From NCBI GenBank assembly GCA_902363665.1, contig CABJAW010000003.1, positions 186,001-250,000 of the forward strand: a DNA stretch of 64,000 bases, read 5' to 3'. The DNA is from Lachnospiraceae bacterium. Lineage in GTDB: Bacteria; Bacillota; Clostridia; Lachnospirales; Lachnospiraceae. The translations under genes were made by a program, and so were the position numbers. The stretch's first letter is position 1. Each line of letters starts with the position of its first letter. Below are positions 35,488-44,261 of the stretch, piece after piece. The notes under the pieces were generated by a model that saw only the letters and a list, made by a program, of their open reading frames with translations, was not told the DNA's origin and searched no databases.

Positions 35488-36426
35488 TTACTTTTTGTCG
35501 TGGCTGAGGATTGCTTCCATCAGATACGTTTCAAATTTTTCGGAATCTGCATCGGTGAGCACCAGAGCATTTTTCGGTGCATCCGACCACGAACGTGTGT
35601 CGCAGATCGTCATGCCCCGATTCACACCATCGGAGCAGTCCACAGAGACGTTCATCTCCTGCCCGCTGAAAATTTCCGGATGAAGCAGATACATAAACGT
35701 GACTGCATCGTGGATCGCGATTCGCTGTTTATCCGTGTAGACTTCTGTATGGAAATAAAAATCCATCATTTCTCCAAAGGCTTTTGCTTTTTCGCCTCCG
35801 GCAAGCAGTGCCTGAATCTGTTCACGGTTAAAACCGCATTTGCAGGTGACATCAAGTCCGCACATTATAATCGGGATTCCGGAAGAAAATACGATCTGCG
35901 CCGCTTCCGGATCCTCCCAGATATTAAATTCTGCTGTTGAAGTGATATTTCCCCCGGTGATCGCGCCTCCCATCAGAACAATTTTGTCAATTTTTTCTGC
36001 CGCATCCGGGAAAGTCTTTAAAAGCAGCGCGATGTTTGTCAGCGGAGCGGTCGGAACGAGCACCATCTTCTCGCCTTCTCTCAGCTCCTGAAGCTTTTGA
36101 TAAAGAAAGAGCGGAGCCGGTTCACCGGCGACGGTCCGGTCTGTTTCCGGAAGTTTGCAGTTGCCAAGGCCGGTCTCTCCATGGATGTCTCCGGCCGGAA
36201 TGATTTCGCGGAGCAGCGGAGCCTTGCTGCCTCTTGCAACCGGGATATCCATTCCAAGAAATGCAGTCAGCTTCAGGGCATTTCCGGTCACACGCTCAAT
36301 TGTCTGATTTCCGGCTACTGAAGTGATTCCGCGGATATCAAGTACATCAGAGTGTGCCGCTGCCAGCGCAAATGCTACGGCATCATCAATGCCGGGATCA
36401 CAGTCAAACAAAATAGGATATTTCAT
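35488..36426 (-). CDS. Nucleoside hydrolase (IunH family)
   Basis: 312 residues from the ATG at 36426, nine bases after AAAGGA (an ATG nine bases earlier abuts the Shine-Dalgarno). Hydrolyses the N-glycosidic bond of nucleosides into base and ribose. Calcium-binding signature DCDPGIDDA at residues 8-16, and the C-terminal catalytic His and Asp in IAIHDAVTF. Which bases are accepted cannot be told. Last gene of the operon with the nucleoside importer, completing uptake and cleavage. Confidence 0.95.
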   Translation of the reverse strand: MKYPILFDCDPGIDDAVAFALAAAHSDVLDIRGITSVAGNQTIERVTGNALKLTAFLGMDIPVARGSKAPLLREIIPAGDIHGETGLGNCKLPETDRTVAGEPAPLFLYQKLQELREGEKMVLVPTAPLTNIALLLKTFPDAAEKIDKIVLMGGAITGGNITSTAEFNIWEDPEAAQIVFSSGIPIIMCGLDVTCKCGFNREQIQALLAGGEKAKAFGEMMDFYFHTEVYTDKQRIAIHDAVTFMYLLHPEIFSGQEMNVSVDCSDGVNRGMTICDTRSWSDAPKNALVLTDADSEKFETYLMEAILSHDKK

Positions 36427-36555
36427 AATTTTCATTCCTTTCTCAAATAAATCGAAGTGAATAAAAGAGCTTATCTGATTCAGGATGCAGACAGTTCTGC
36501 CGTGCTTTGCTGTTCACAAAACACGGCAGGTCAAAATCTGTAGTTAACTATGTGA

Positions 36556-37476
36556 TCAGTTATGCGCACCCAGTCTGTTTTTGCGCTTCATCATTGCATA
36601 GCTGTAAACAGCCAGTCCAATCAGAGTAGTCAGATACGGAATCATCTGAATCAGCTCGGTTGGGATCGTCGTCAGCTGCATCAGATTGCCGAGCGCCTGT
36701 GCAATACCAAACAGCATTGTTACAAGGAAGCCCCCGATCGGCGTATCAGCCCCCATGGAACTTGCCGCCAGTGCAATAAATCCTTTTCCTGCAGACATGT
36801 CTTTTGTAAACATGTTCATGTATCCGCCGGACAGGAAGTAACCGCCCATGCTGCACAGTATGCCGCTGAGTACAAGTGCAATGTACTGAATTTTTTTCGA
36901 ACTGATACCAACAGATTCTGCTGCATTTTTATTTTCTCCGACCGCACGGATCTTCAGACCCATCGGTGTCTTGTAGAGGAAAATATGTACCACTACAACG
37001 GCGATCAGGGAGAGCCACGTCATCAGATTCTGCCCGGAAAGGACTTTTCCGAGGAACGGGATCTGCGCAACCATCGGAATATAGACCGTCGGTGCCGAAA
37101 CGCTGGAGATCGAGGTGGAAGCACCGCGGTCTCCGGAAACAGCCAGCATCAGAAGTACCGTACCGCCCGTTGCGATCAGGTTCAGGGCGATCGCGGCGAG
37201 AATTTCATCCGTTTTCAGCTGCAGGATAAAGAATGCGAGGAAGAAACCGATAAGTCCGCCGATCACCATTGTAATCAGAAGTCCGCCAAGAAAGCTGTGT
37301 GTCAGCGAACTGAAAATAACGCCAAACAGCGCAGAAAACAGAAGCATGCCCTCCAGTGCCATATTGGTGATTCCTGATTTTGACGCAATAGCCGACGCAA
37401 GCGTTGCGAACAGGATCGGTGTAGAGGCTCTTAAAATCGCATTGATAAAATCAGGAGATAAAATATTCTTCAGCAT
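36556..37476 (-). CDS. Nucleoside-type ABC transporter permease (second subunit, NupQ/YufQ-like)
   Basis: 306 residues, about eight to nine membrane helices, of the BPD_transp_2 (ribose/BMP) class. Features: PILFATLASAIASKSGITNMALEGMLL split here as ALASAIASKSGITN and ALEGMLLFSALFG, the VGENKNAAESVGI coupling region, and GGGYMN-like loops. The ATG follows the stop of the other permease immediately (TAAATG). Forms the membrane channel with that subunit. Confidence 0.93.
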   Translation of the reverse strand: MLKNILSPDFINAILRASTPILFATLASAIASKSGITNMALEGMLLFSALFGVIFSSLTHSFLGGLLITMVIGGLIGFFLAFFILQLKTDEILAAIALNLIATGGTVLLMLAVSGDRGASTSISSVSAPTVYIPMVAQIPFLGKVLSGQNLMTWLSLIAVVVVHIFLYKTPMGLKIRAVGENKNAAESVGISSKKIQYIALVLSGILCSMGGYFLSGGYMNMFTKDMSAGKGFIALAASSMGADTPIGGFLVTMLFGIAQALGNLMQLTTIPTELIQMIPYLTTLIGLAVYSYAMMKRKNRLGAHN

Positions 37477-38547
37477 TTAATGTACCTCCTCTTCTTTCAG
37501 AGACGCCATCGCCTCTTTTGCAATCATCTTGTGCTTGTAACCGCTCAGGAACTGCTCTGCAACAACCAGCAGGATGATGATACCCTGAGTGATCTGCACG
37601 ATTTCCAGTGTAACATCCGTGTAACGTGCCATAATGGAAGCGCCGGTACGCAGGTAGGCAAGGAACAGTGCAGCAAGAGGCGTATAAAGCGGATTATTCT
37701 TGGAAAGCGTACAGATGATGATCGCATCCCAGCCGTAACCAAGCAGCGAGGTCCAGGAAAATCTCGTATAGATCGGGCTGAGCAGCTCGACTCCGCCTCC
37801 CATACCGGCGATAAATCCGCCGAGCAGCTGAGACACGAGGACAACCTTTACGATATTGATACCGGAATATTTTGCAAACTCCTCATTCTGTCCAGTCAGG
37901 CGAAGTTCATATCCGATCTTGGATTTGAACAGGAAAATGTAGCCAAGTACAGCACAGGCCAGTGCCAGAATCAGACCCGGATGAATTCTTGTCTTAGAGA
38001 TCAGAGTTGGCAGTGTGGATGCATCCGGAATCGTATAGGATGCGGAACCGATGCTCGGATCGCAGATAAAATGCATCAGAATGAAGGTCGCAAACCAGAG
38101 CGCAATGTAATTCAGCATCAGAGAAGACACCAGAATTGACGAATTTGTCTTAATCTTAAGCACTGCAGGAATTGCGGTAAAAATGGCTCCGACGAGACCT
38201 GAAAGCAGGATCGCTACAACCGGGCTCACACCTGCCGGAAGACCAAGCTGCAGCGCTACGACTGCCGCAACCAGTCCGCCAAGATGGAATGCACCTTCAC
38301 CGGCGAGGTTGATCTGATTTGCCGAGAACATAATACATACACCGATACCGGTAAACATCAGAGGGATCATTGCCTCGATTACATTTGCAAAATTTCGTCT
38401 GCTTTTAAAAGGACCGGTGATCAGGGTATAGATCGCAGTCAGTGGCTCTTTACTCACAAGAAAAATGATCACGAACGAAATCAGGAGCGAGATCACAATT
38501 GCGAAGAACATACGAAACACTTCAAATCTTTTTACGCTGTTACTCAT
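37477..38547 (-). CDS. Nucleoside-type ABC transporter permease (first subunit, NupP/YufP-like)
   Basis: 356 residues from the ATG at 38547 (GGAGG eight bases upstream; the longer frame to 38574 lies within the ATPase gene). Polytopic BPD_transp_2 permease; motifs GIGVCIMFSANQINLAGEGA and LRLTGQNEEFAKYSGINI (coupling helix) are typical of the BMP-dependent importers. Overlaps the ATPase gene by eight bases. Confidence 0.93.
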   Translation of the reverse strand: MSNSVKRFEVFRMFFAIVISLLISFVIIFLVSKEPLTAIYTLITGPFKSRRNFANVIEAMIPLMFTGIGVCIMFSANQINLAGEGAFHLGGLVAAVVALQLGLPAGVSPVVAILLSGLVGAIFTAIPAVLKIKTNSSILVSSLMLNYIALWFATFILMHFICDPSIGSASYTIPDASTLPTLISKTRIHPGLILALACAVLGYIFLFKSKIGYELRLTGQNEEFAKYSGINIVKVVLVSQLLGGFIAGMGGGVELLSPIYTRFSWTSLLGYGWDAIIICTLSKNNPLYTPLAALFLAYLRTGASIMARYTDVTLEIVQITQGIIILLVVAEQFLSGYKHKMIAKEAMASLKEEEVH

Positions 38548-40096
38548 GAGATGCACCTCCATTTTCAGAATCATTCTTCAGGCCAAGCATATACTGACCA
38601 AGTTCTTCTTCCGTCACACCTGCAACATCTGTAAACACACCGGAGAAGTTGCCTTTGTACATAACCGCAAGCCGGTCACTCAATGAAAAGATTTCATTCA
38701 GGTCAGCAGATACAAGAATAACTGCGCAGCCCGCATCACGGAACTCCAACAGTTTCCGGCGAATGAACTCTGACGCTCCGACATCGATCCCTCGTGTCGG
38801 CTGATTGGCTATAATGATATCCGGACCGGTAGAAAATTCTCTTGCCACGATGACTTTCTGGATATTTCCTCCGGAAAGCATTCCGACTTCCTGCTTCTGC
38901 GATTTACATTTGACCAAATACTCTTTGATCAGTTCGTCGCTGCGCATCTGGATAACTTTTGATTTCAGCATTACTTTTCCGGAATACTTCGGATCGGTAT
39001 ACTGATTTGCAAACATATTTTCCTGAATATTCAAATGTGCTGCACACCCTGCCGTCATGCGGTCTTCCGGGATATGAGCGAGCTTTTTCTGGCGGATATC
39101 GCGAATGGAATCATTTTTGATATCTTCGCCCTTGATCGTGATTGTTCCCGTGTATTTTTTTGACATTCCAGTGATCGCGTCAATCAGCTCGGACTGACCA
39201 TTTCCCTCTACTCCTGCAATTCCGAGGATCTCGCCGCCATGCAGTTCAAAGGAAAGATCACGCACTTTCTGTACGCCCTGCGCATTGTACGCATCCAGAT
39301 GACTGACAGAAAGCATGACATCCTTTACCTTTGCCGGCTGTTTGTCGAATTCCAGCACGACCTCACGGCCAACCATCAGTTTTGACATGTCACTTGTGCT
39401 GATTTCATTTACATTGTAGGTTCCCATGCTCTTACCGCTGCGCATGATCGTTGCACGGTCGCAGATCCGTTTGATCTCATCAAGCTTGTGGGAAATAAAA
39501 ATTACAGTATGACCATCGTCACGAAGTTTTTCCAGCTGGATAAACAGTTCTTCCGTCTCCTGCGGCGTCAGAACCGCCGTTGGCTCATCCAGAATCAGGA
39601 TATCCGCACCACGGTAAAGAGCCTTTAAAATTTCAACTTTCTGTTTGATTCCTACCGGGATCTCTTCCACACGTGCAGATACATCAATATCAAAATTATA
39701 TTTTTCCGCAATTTCTTTTGCAGAACGGATCGCCTGCTTCATGTCGATAAAGAACTTCTTTTTCCGCGGCTCTACACCGAGAATGATGTTTTCCGCAACA
39801 GTCAGGGATGGCAGAAGCATAAAGTGCTGATGCACCATGCCGATTCCCTTTGAAATTGCATCCTGCGGCGATTTAATTGTTGTTTCTGTCCCGTTTAAGA
39901 GAATTTTTCCCTGATCCGGTGTCTCAATTCCAAACAGAACCTTCATCAGTGTGCTTTTTCCGGCACCGTTTTCACCGAGCAGTGCATGGATTTCGCCTTT
40001 TTTCAGATCCAGGCTGACATCCTCGTTCGCGACAACACCATTCGAATAAATTTTCATAATGTGCTGCATTTCCAGAACCGTTTCTTTTGCCAACAC
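38540..40096 (-). CDS. Nucleoside/sugar ABC transporter ATPase with two nucleotide-binding domains
   Basis: 518 residues, GTG start at 40096. Two fused ABC domains as in RbsA/YufO: N-terminal Walker A GENGAGKSTLMK (about 42) and LILDEPTAVLTPQE; the C-terminal half has a degenerate Walker A GVEGNGQSELIDAI and the signature LSGGNIQKVIVAREF, the common asymmetric pattern. Energises uptake through the two permeases. A hairpin lies between it and the binding-protein gene. Confidence 0.95.
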   Translation of the reverse strand: MLAKETVLEMQHIMKIYSNGVVANEDVSLDLKKGEIHALLGENGAGKSTLMKVLFGIETPDQGKILLNGTETTIKSPQDAISKGIGMVHQHFMLLPSLTVAENIILGVEPRKKKFFIDMKQAIRSAKEIAEKYNFDIDVSARVEEIPVGIKQKVEILKALYRGADILILDEPTAVLTPQETEELFIQLEKLRDDGHTVIFISHKLDEIKRICDRATIMRSGKSMGTYNVNEISTSDMSKLMVGREVVLEFDKQPAKVKDVMLSVSHLDAYNAQGVQKVRDLSFELHGGEILGIAGVEGNGQSELIDAITGMSKKYTGTITIKGEDIKNDSIRDIRQKKLAHIPEDRMTAGCAAHLNIQENMFANQYTDPKYSGKVMLKSKVIQMRSDELIKEYLVKCKSQKQEVGMLSGGNIQKVIVAREFSTGPDIIIANQPTRGIDVGASEFIRRKLLEFRDAGCAVILVSADLNEIFSLSDRLAVMYKGNFSGVFTDVAGVTEEELGQYMLGLKNDSENGGASHE

Positions 40097-40158
40097 AATT
40101 CACCCTCTTCCATTTTTTATCCCAGAAATTTCTGCCTCAGGCTTCCCGCTTCACGGAA

Positions 40159-40201
40159 AAAGGAGCTGCCGCGTATGCATCACATACGGCAGCAGCTCCT
40201 G
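40159..40201 (-). terminator. Attenuator-like hairpin between binding protein and ATPase genes
   Basis: Arms AGGAGCTGCCG / GCAGCAGCTCCT with inner TATG/CATA pairing, followed on the minus strand by TTTTT. It probably lowers expression of the ATPase and permeases relative to the binding lipoprotein. Confidence 0.7.
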
Positions 40202-40251
40202 CGAATTTACGCTATTTCCGTGCAGCCGACTTTTTCAAGCCCAGATCTGTT

Positions 40252-42138
40252 TTAACGTCCTACCTTAACAGAGTCTTTCAGCGCATCAATGGCTGCCTGA
40301 TCCATATCGCTGTCATAAGCAGATTTTACAACGATATCTCCGTCGATAATGGACTGCTCCAGTTCATCCAGCTTTGTGCGGATGGATTCCGGAAGAATTT
40401 CCTCATAATGAGCATCCTTTACGAGTGCTACGCCACCCTCTTTGAAACCATAGGTCTCTGTTGTGCCGTATGCCAGCTCGCCAAGCATATCTTTCTGGAT
40501 TGCAAGATACAGAGACTGTCCAACGTTCTTCAGTGCGGATGTCGGGATGCAGTCTGCATAATCCGGAAGCAGTGCAGCCTGGTCAGAATCTACGCCAAAT
40601 GCGTATTTGCCCTCATCCTTTGCAGCTTCGATCTGTCCAAGACCAGCGTTTCCGGCTACGTTAAATCCAACGTCTGCTCCGCTCTGGTACTGAGAAAGAG
40701 CGATATCCTTACCCTTGGTGGAGTCAACGAAGTCCCCTACAAATCCAACTGCAACTTCGATATCCGGATCGATATCAGCTGCACCCTGGATATAACCTAC
40801 CAGGAAGTCGTTGATAACGTTGTTATCCATACCGCCGAGGAATCCGATTACATGGTTGTCCGGATCAATTCCTTCCAGATCAGCATCTGTCGTCATCATT
40901 GCTGCTGCCGCACCTACCAGGTAAGAAACCTCATTCTGCTTGTAAAGTACGTTGTAAATATTGTCCGGGTTTCCGTTTCCTTCGAAATCAAACTGCTCGT
41001 CAAACAGGATGAATTTCTGATCCGGATAATCTGCGGATGCAGTTGCAAGCGGTGCTGCCATCTGCCAGGTACCCATGATGATTACGTCATATTCGCCGGA
41101 ATCACAGTAATCAAGAAGTGTCGGCTCCCACTTGGACTCGTCTGCAGCGGTTCCTCCCATCTGCTCTACCTTAAAATCAAATACGTCAGAACCAAGCTCA
41201 TCGCGAAGTCTGGTCAGACCTTCGTTTGCAGAATCATAGAAAGATTTATCGCCAAGGTTTCCGTTCAGAAGAAGGGCAGCCTTGTAATGTGTGCCTTCCG
41301 GAGCAACAAATGCTTCTGCCTCAGTCTCAACCTCTACTGCCTCAGCAGCTTTTTCTGTAGCAGCTTCTGTTGCTGCTTCTGTAGCTTCTTCTGTTGCAGC
41401 AGCAGCCTCAGTAGCAGCTTCCGTTACTTCTTCCGTAGCAGCTTCGGTAGCGGCTTCCGTTACTTCTTCCGTAGCAGCTTCCGTTACTTCTTCCGTAGCA
41501 GCCTCAGTAGCGGCTTCCGTTGCTTCTTCCGTAGCAGCCTCGGTAGCGGCTTCCGTTGCTTCTTCCGTAGCAGCCTCGGTAGCGGCTTCCGTTGCTTCTT
41601 CCGTAGCAGCCTCGGTAGCAGCCTCAGTTGCCTCTTCTGTGGCAGCCTCGGTAGCGGCTTCAGTTGCCTCTTCTGTAGCGGCCTCGGTAGCAGCCTCAGT
41701 TGCCTCTTCTGTAGCGGCCTCGGTAGCAGCCTCAGTTGCCTCTTCTGTAGCAGCCTCAGTTACCTTTTCTGTTGTAGCTTCTGTAGCAGCTTCCGTTGTT
41801 GCTTCTGTTGCGGCTTCTGTAACTGCAGCGGCAGCTTCTGTTTTAGCCTCTGTAGCAGCTTCTGTTGCTTTTTCTGTAGCAGCTTCTGTTGCTTTTTCCG
41901 TAGCAGCTTCTGTAGCCTTTTCTGTAGCAGCCTCAGTTGCTTTTTCTGTAACTTTTTCAGTCACTTTCTCAGTAGCTTTTTCAGTTGCTTTCTCGGTAGC
42001 TTTTTCAGTTGCTTTCTCGGTAGCTTTTTCAGTTGCTGCCTCTGTCTTCGGAGCTTCTGTCTCCTTCTGGCTTGAACCGCATCCTGCAAGAGAGATTGTC
42101 ATTGCAGCTGCAAGTACAAACATGGTTGCCTTTTTCAT
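40252..42138 (-). CDS. BMP family nucleoside-binding lipoprotein with giant Ala-Thr-Glu repeat linker
   Basis: 628 residues. The signal peptide ends in the lipobox LAGC (Cys20), so it is membrane-anchored. Residues about 26-276 are almost pure Ala/Thr/Glu: first ATEK tetrads, then repeats built from EEATEAATEAAT. The binding domain (about 284-628) has the BMP features ALLLNGNLGDKSFYDSANEG and DSDQAALLPDYADC; without the insert the protein would have the usual 370-380 residues. BMP proteins bind nucleosides for the type of importer encoded next. The linker may span the thick wall or carry O-glycans on Thr (inference). Start overlaps the ADP-ribosylglycohydrolase stop (ATGA). Confidence 0.92.
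   Translation of the reverse strand: MKKATMFVLAAAMTISLAGCGSSQKETEAPKTEAATEKATEKATEKATEKATEKATEKVTEKVTEKATEAATEKATEAATEKATEAATEKATEAATEAKTEAAAAVTEAATEATTEAATEATTEKVTEAATEEATEAATEAATEEATEAATEAATEEATEAATEAATEEATEAATEAATEEATEAATEAATEEATEAATEAATEEATEAATEAATEEVTEAATEEVTEAATEAATEEVTEAATEAAAATEEATEAATEAATEKAAEAVEVETEAEAFVAPEGTHYKAALLLNGNLGDKSFYDSANEGLTRLRDELGSDVFDFKVEQMGGTAADESKWEPTLLDYCDSGEYDVIIMGTWQMAAPLATASADYPDQKFILFDEQFDFEGNGNPDNIYNVLYKQNEVSYLVGAAAAMMTTDADLEGIDPDNHVIGFLGGMDNNVINDFLVGYIQGAADIDPDIEVAVGFVGDFVDSTKGKDIALSQYQSGADVGFNVAGNAGLGQIEAAKDEGKYAFGVDSDQAALLPDYADCIPTSALKNVGQSLYLAIQKDMLGELAYGTTETYGFKEGGVALVKDAHYEEILPESIRTKLDELEQSIIDGDIVVKSAYDSDMDQAAIDALKDSVKVGR
41311..42063. repeat. Coding tandem repeats (12-bp and 36-bp units) inside the BMP lipoprotein gene
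   Basis: The DNA for the Ala-Thr-Glu linker contains near-identical 36-bp units (about 41521-41756, at least six in a row, the first two identical) and shorter ATEK-coding units (41930-42045). Units are multiples of three, so copy number can change without frameshift. Confidence 0.9.
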
Positions 42139-43541
42139 TTTACATTTCTCCTCTCATAGGCTTTTTTTATACTTGATAAAGTATTGTCCACCAATTCTTC
42201 CAGCTTTATTTTACGTGCCTTCCGCATATAAGTAGAAAGCTCTGCGAAATCCGGATGAATCAGCCTTTCTGGAATGATACTCATTCCCCTTTGAATTGCG
42301 ACTACCGGCAGGATCATCCCTGCATTGCAGTCAACATCATACCCACACATGGAGATAATCTCCAGCGTCTTTTCATAGTCGCCGTTTCCATACCACAGTG
42401 CAAAAATTTCACAACATGCATTTGGATAAGCGTGGATCCAATTGTAACGCCGAAAACGCTTCCGGCAGAGTGCAAGTGAATCATGCCAGTCTTCATATGT
42501 AAGACAACATTCCTGTGCAAAACGGATGACGCTGTAATATTCACTGTCCGTCGGAATGACAGAGATTGCTGTTTTGATAACTGTATGGATATCCTCACAT
42601 GTAAATGCAAGAGATGTCAGCACTGCATTGAAAACCTCGCCGAGAATACCATTGTTTGCATGCGAAATTTCACCATCAGACCATGCAAGCTTTGCAGCCA
42701 TCCGTGCATCACCCGGAGCAACCATTCCGCAAATGCCGCCGCGCATCTGTGCGCCGATCCATTCATTAAACGGATTAGCAAAGGTTCCGCTTTTGGGAGG
42801 AAGGATTCCAGTCCGAAGATTGCGAAGGGCAATTTCCTCCGCCGACCATCCTGCCGGAATCAGACCAATCCACCACGATGCAATTTCTTCAGACGTGACA
42901 TCGTACCCCTTTTCATGGAATGCCTTTAAAAATGCAAGCTCATACGTGATGTCATCGTTATAGGTTCCCGGTCTGCGAAGATAATCGGTGACTGTTCCGT
43001 ACGTTTTGTACAGGTTTTCAGAGGTATATCCTTCGATCATCGTACCAATTGCGGCACCGATCAACTGAGAAAGCCATCCAGCAAAAAGACGGTCACGAAA
43101 CGCCTCCGAATTCAGATCAATATATTGTGGAGTCGGAAATGTGATGACTGATTCGTATTCCTGAAAGCTTGCATAATAATGGTACTTCCAGTAATCCGAC
43201 TCACTGTCTTTTGGCATTGTGAGAAGCTTATGATTCAGTTTGGATGAAATCTGCCACAGAGAGACACAATCCTGTGCCTGTGCAGCATGAATCCCCTCCG
43301 TCAGAAGGTGCATTGTCTCTTCGTCAGAATGGTAACCGCGATTTTCCATGGCCTGCACTGCTGCCACCATGATTCGCTCCGGTGCGCCGGAACCGGGAAC
43401 GTGGCTTCCCCATTGAAGTAAAATCTGCTGATCATAAAAATCAGAAACACTGAAATTCTCTTCCCAGGTCTGTTCCTCTTCCTCCAGCAGCTTTGGAACG
43501 GCATTTTCAAACAGCTCTGCTGCGATCTCCCATGCCTGCAC
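42135..43541 (-). CDS. ADP-ribosylglycohydrolase family protein
   Basis: 468 residues, GTG start at 43541. The ADP-ribosylglycohydrolase domain fills about residues 130-440: YNDDITYELAFLKAF replaces the usual WTDDT metal motif, GMVAPGDARMAAKLAWSDG and ISHANNGILGE are classic, and GYDVDCNAGMI supplies the C-terminal Asp pair. Such enzymes remove ADP-ribose from proteins or hydrolyse related ribosyl compounds. The N-terminal 130 residues are unfamiliar. First gene of the nucleoside operon, so the substrate may be a small ADP-ribosyl or ribosyl nucleoside entering through the importer (inference). Confidence 0.88.
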   Translation of the reverse strand: MQAWEIAAELFENAVPKLLEEEEQTWEENFSVSDFYDQQILLQWGSHVPGSGAPERIMVAAVQAMENRGYHSDEETMHLLTEGIHAAQAQDCVSLWQISSKLNHKLLTMPKDSESDYWKYHYYASFQEYESVITFPTPQYIDLNSEAFRDRLFAGWLSQLIGAAIGTMIEGYTSENLYKTYGTVTDYLRRPGTYNDDITYELAFLKAFHEKGYDVTSEEIASWWIGLIPAGWSAEEIALRNLRTGILPPKSGTFANPFNEWIGAQMRGGICGMVAPGDARMAAKLAWSDGEISHANNGILGEVFNAVLTSLAFTCEDIHTVIKTAISVIPTDSEYYSVIRFAQECCLTYEDWHDSLALCRKRFRRYNWIHAYPNACCEIFALWYGNGDYEKTLEIISMCGYDVDCNAGMILPVVAIQRGMSIIPERLIHPDFAELSTYMRKARKIKLEELVDNTLSSIKKAYERRNVK

Positions 43542-43581
43542 ATCACCACCGTCCTTTCAGTATATCGTTCTATATTTAGGT

Positions 43582-43610
43582 ATCATATCATACTTGTCTG
43601 AAAAATCCAA
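43582..43610 (-). promoter_or_regulatory. Promoter of the ADP-ribosylglycohydrolase/nucleoside operon
   Basis: TTGGAT (43605-43610) and TATGAT (43582-43587) with 17 bases between, 40 bases ahead of the GTG. A second overlapping TATGAT lies five bases upstream. Confidence 0.6.
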
Positions 43611-43672
43611 GATAAAATGCACAAAAAAGAGTGGAATTTTTTGACAAATCCCCATTCTTTTTCATAAGTCTT

Positions 43673-44158
43673 TTATTTCTCATTGATATAATTGATCAGG
43701 CCTTCTGCATGGATGATCTTCTGCATAAATTCCGGGAAAGCCTGTCCCTGAAAGCTCGTGCCTTTTGTCTTGTTGTAGATCATACCGCTGTCGAAGTCAA
43801 TCTCTACTTCATCGCCGGATTCGATTCCTTTTGATGCTTCCGGACACTCAATGATCGGAAGTCCGATATTGATCGCGTTGCGGTAAAAAATACGCGCAAA
43901 GGTCTCTGCAATGACGCAGCTGACACCGGCTGCCTTGATTGCGATCGGTGCGTGCTCACGGGATGAACCGCAGCCAAAGTTTTTATCAGCGACAATAATG
44001 TCGCCTTTTTGAACCTGATGAATGAAATTCGGATCAATGTCTTCCATACAGTGCGTTGCGAGCTCTGCCGGATCTGATGAATTCAGATAGCGAGCCGGGA
44101 TAATTACATCGGTATCCACATTGTCACCGTATTTAAATACTCTTCCTGATGCCTTCAT
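43673..44158 (-). CDS. leuD: 3-isopropylmalate dehydratase small subunit
   Basis: 161 residues, the short type. With LeuC it isomerises 2- to 3-isopropylmalate in leucine synthesis. Motifs: [25 protein letters not shown] (the substrate loop) and [25 protein letters not shown] is placed well ahead of the ATG; 103 bases after leuC. Confidence 0.96.
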   Translation of the reverse strand: MKASGRVFKYGDNVDTDVIIPARYLNSSDPAELATHCMEDIDPNFIHQVQKGDIIVADKNFGCGSSREHAPIAIKAAGVSCVIAETFARIFYRNAINIGLPIIECPEASKGIESGDEVEIDFDSGMIYNKTKGTSFQGQAFPEFMQKIIHAEGLINYINEK

Positions 44159-44261
44159 GGTAAATCCTCCTAATCATACCGCAAGATTTCTGCGATAATT
44201 ACTTTCTGACGATTTCAGACGGACGCTTCCGCCCGCTTTGCTGCATAGAAAATTCGCTATA

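Noticed and set aside
41311..42063. Possible CRISPR array because of regular repeats
   Set aside because: Units are contiguous, without unique spacers, and code for protein in frame.
40087..42075. Plus-strand open frame of 662 codons rich in Ser, Cys, Phe
   Set aside because: Antisense shadow of the same repeat and binding domain.
41291..42235. Plus-strand open frame of about 314 codons made of Val-Ala-Ser repeats
   Set aside because: It is the mirror of the Ala-Thr-Glu repeat in the BMP lipoprotein gene; no ribosome-binding site and no folded sequence.
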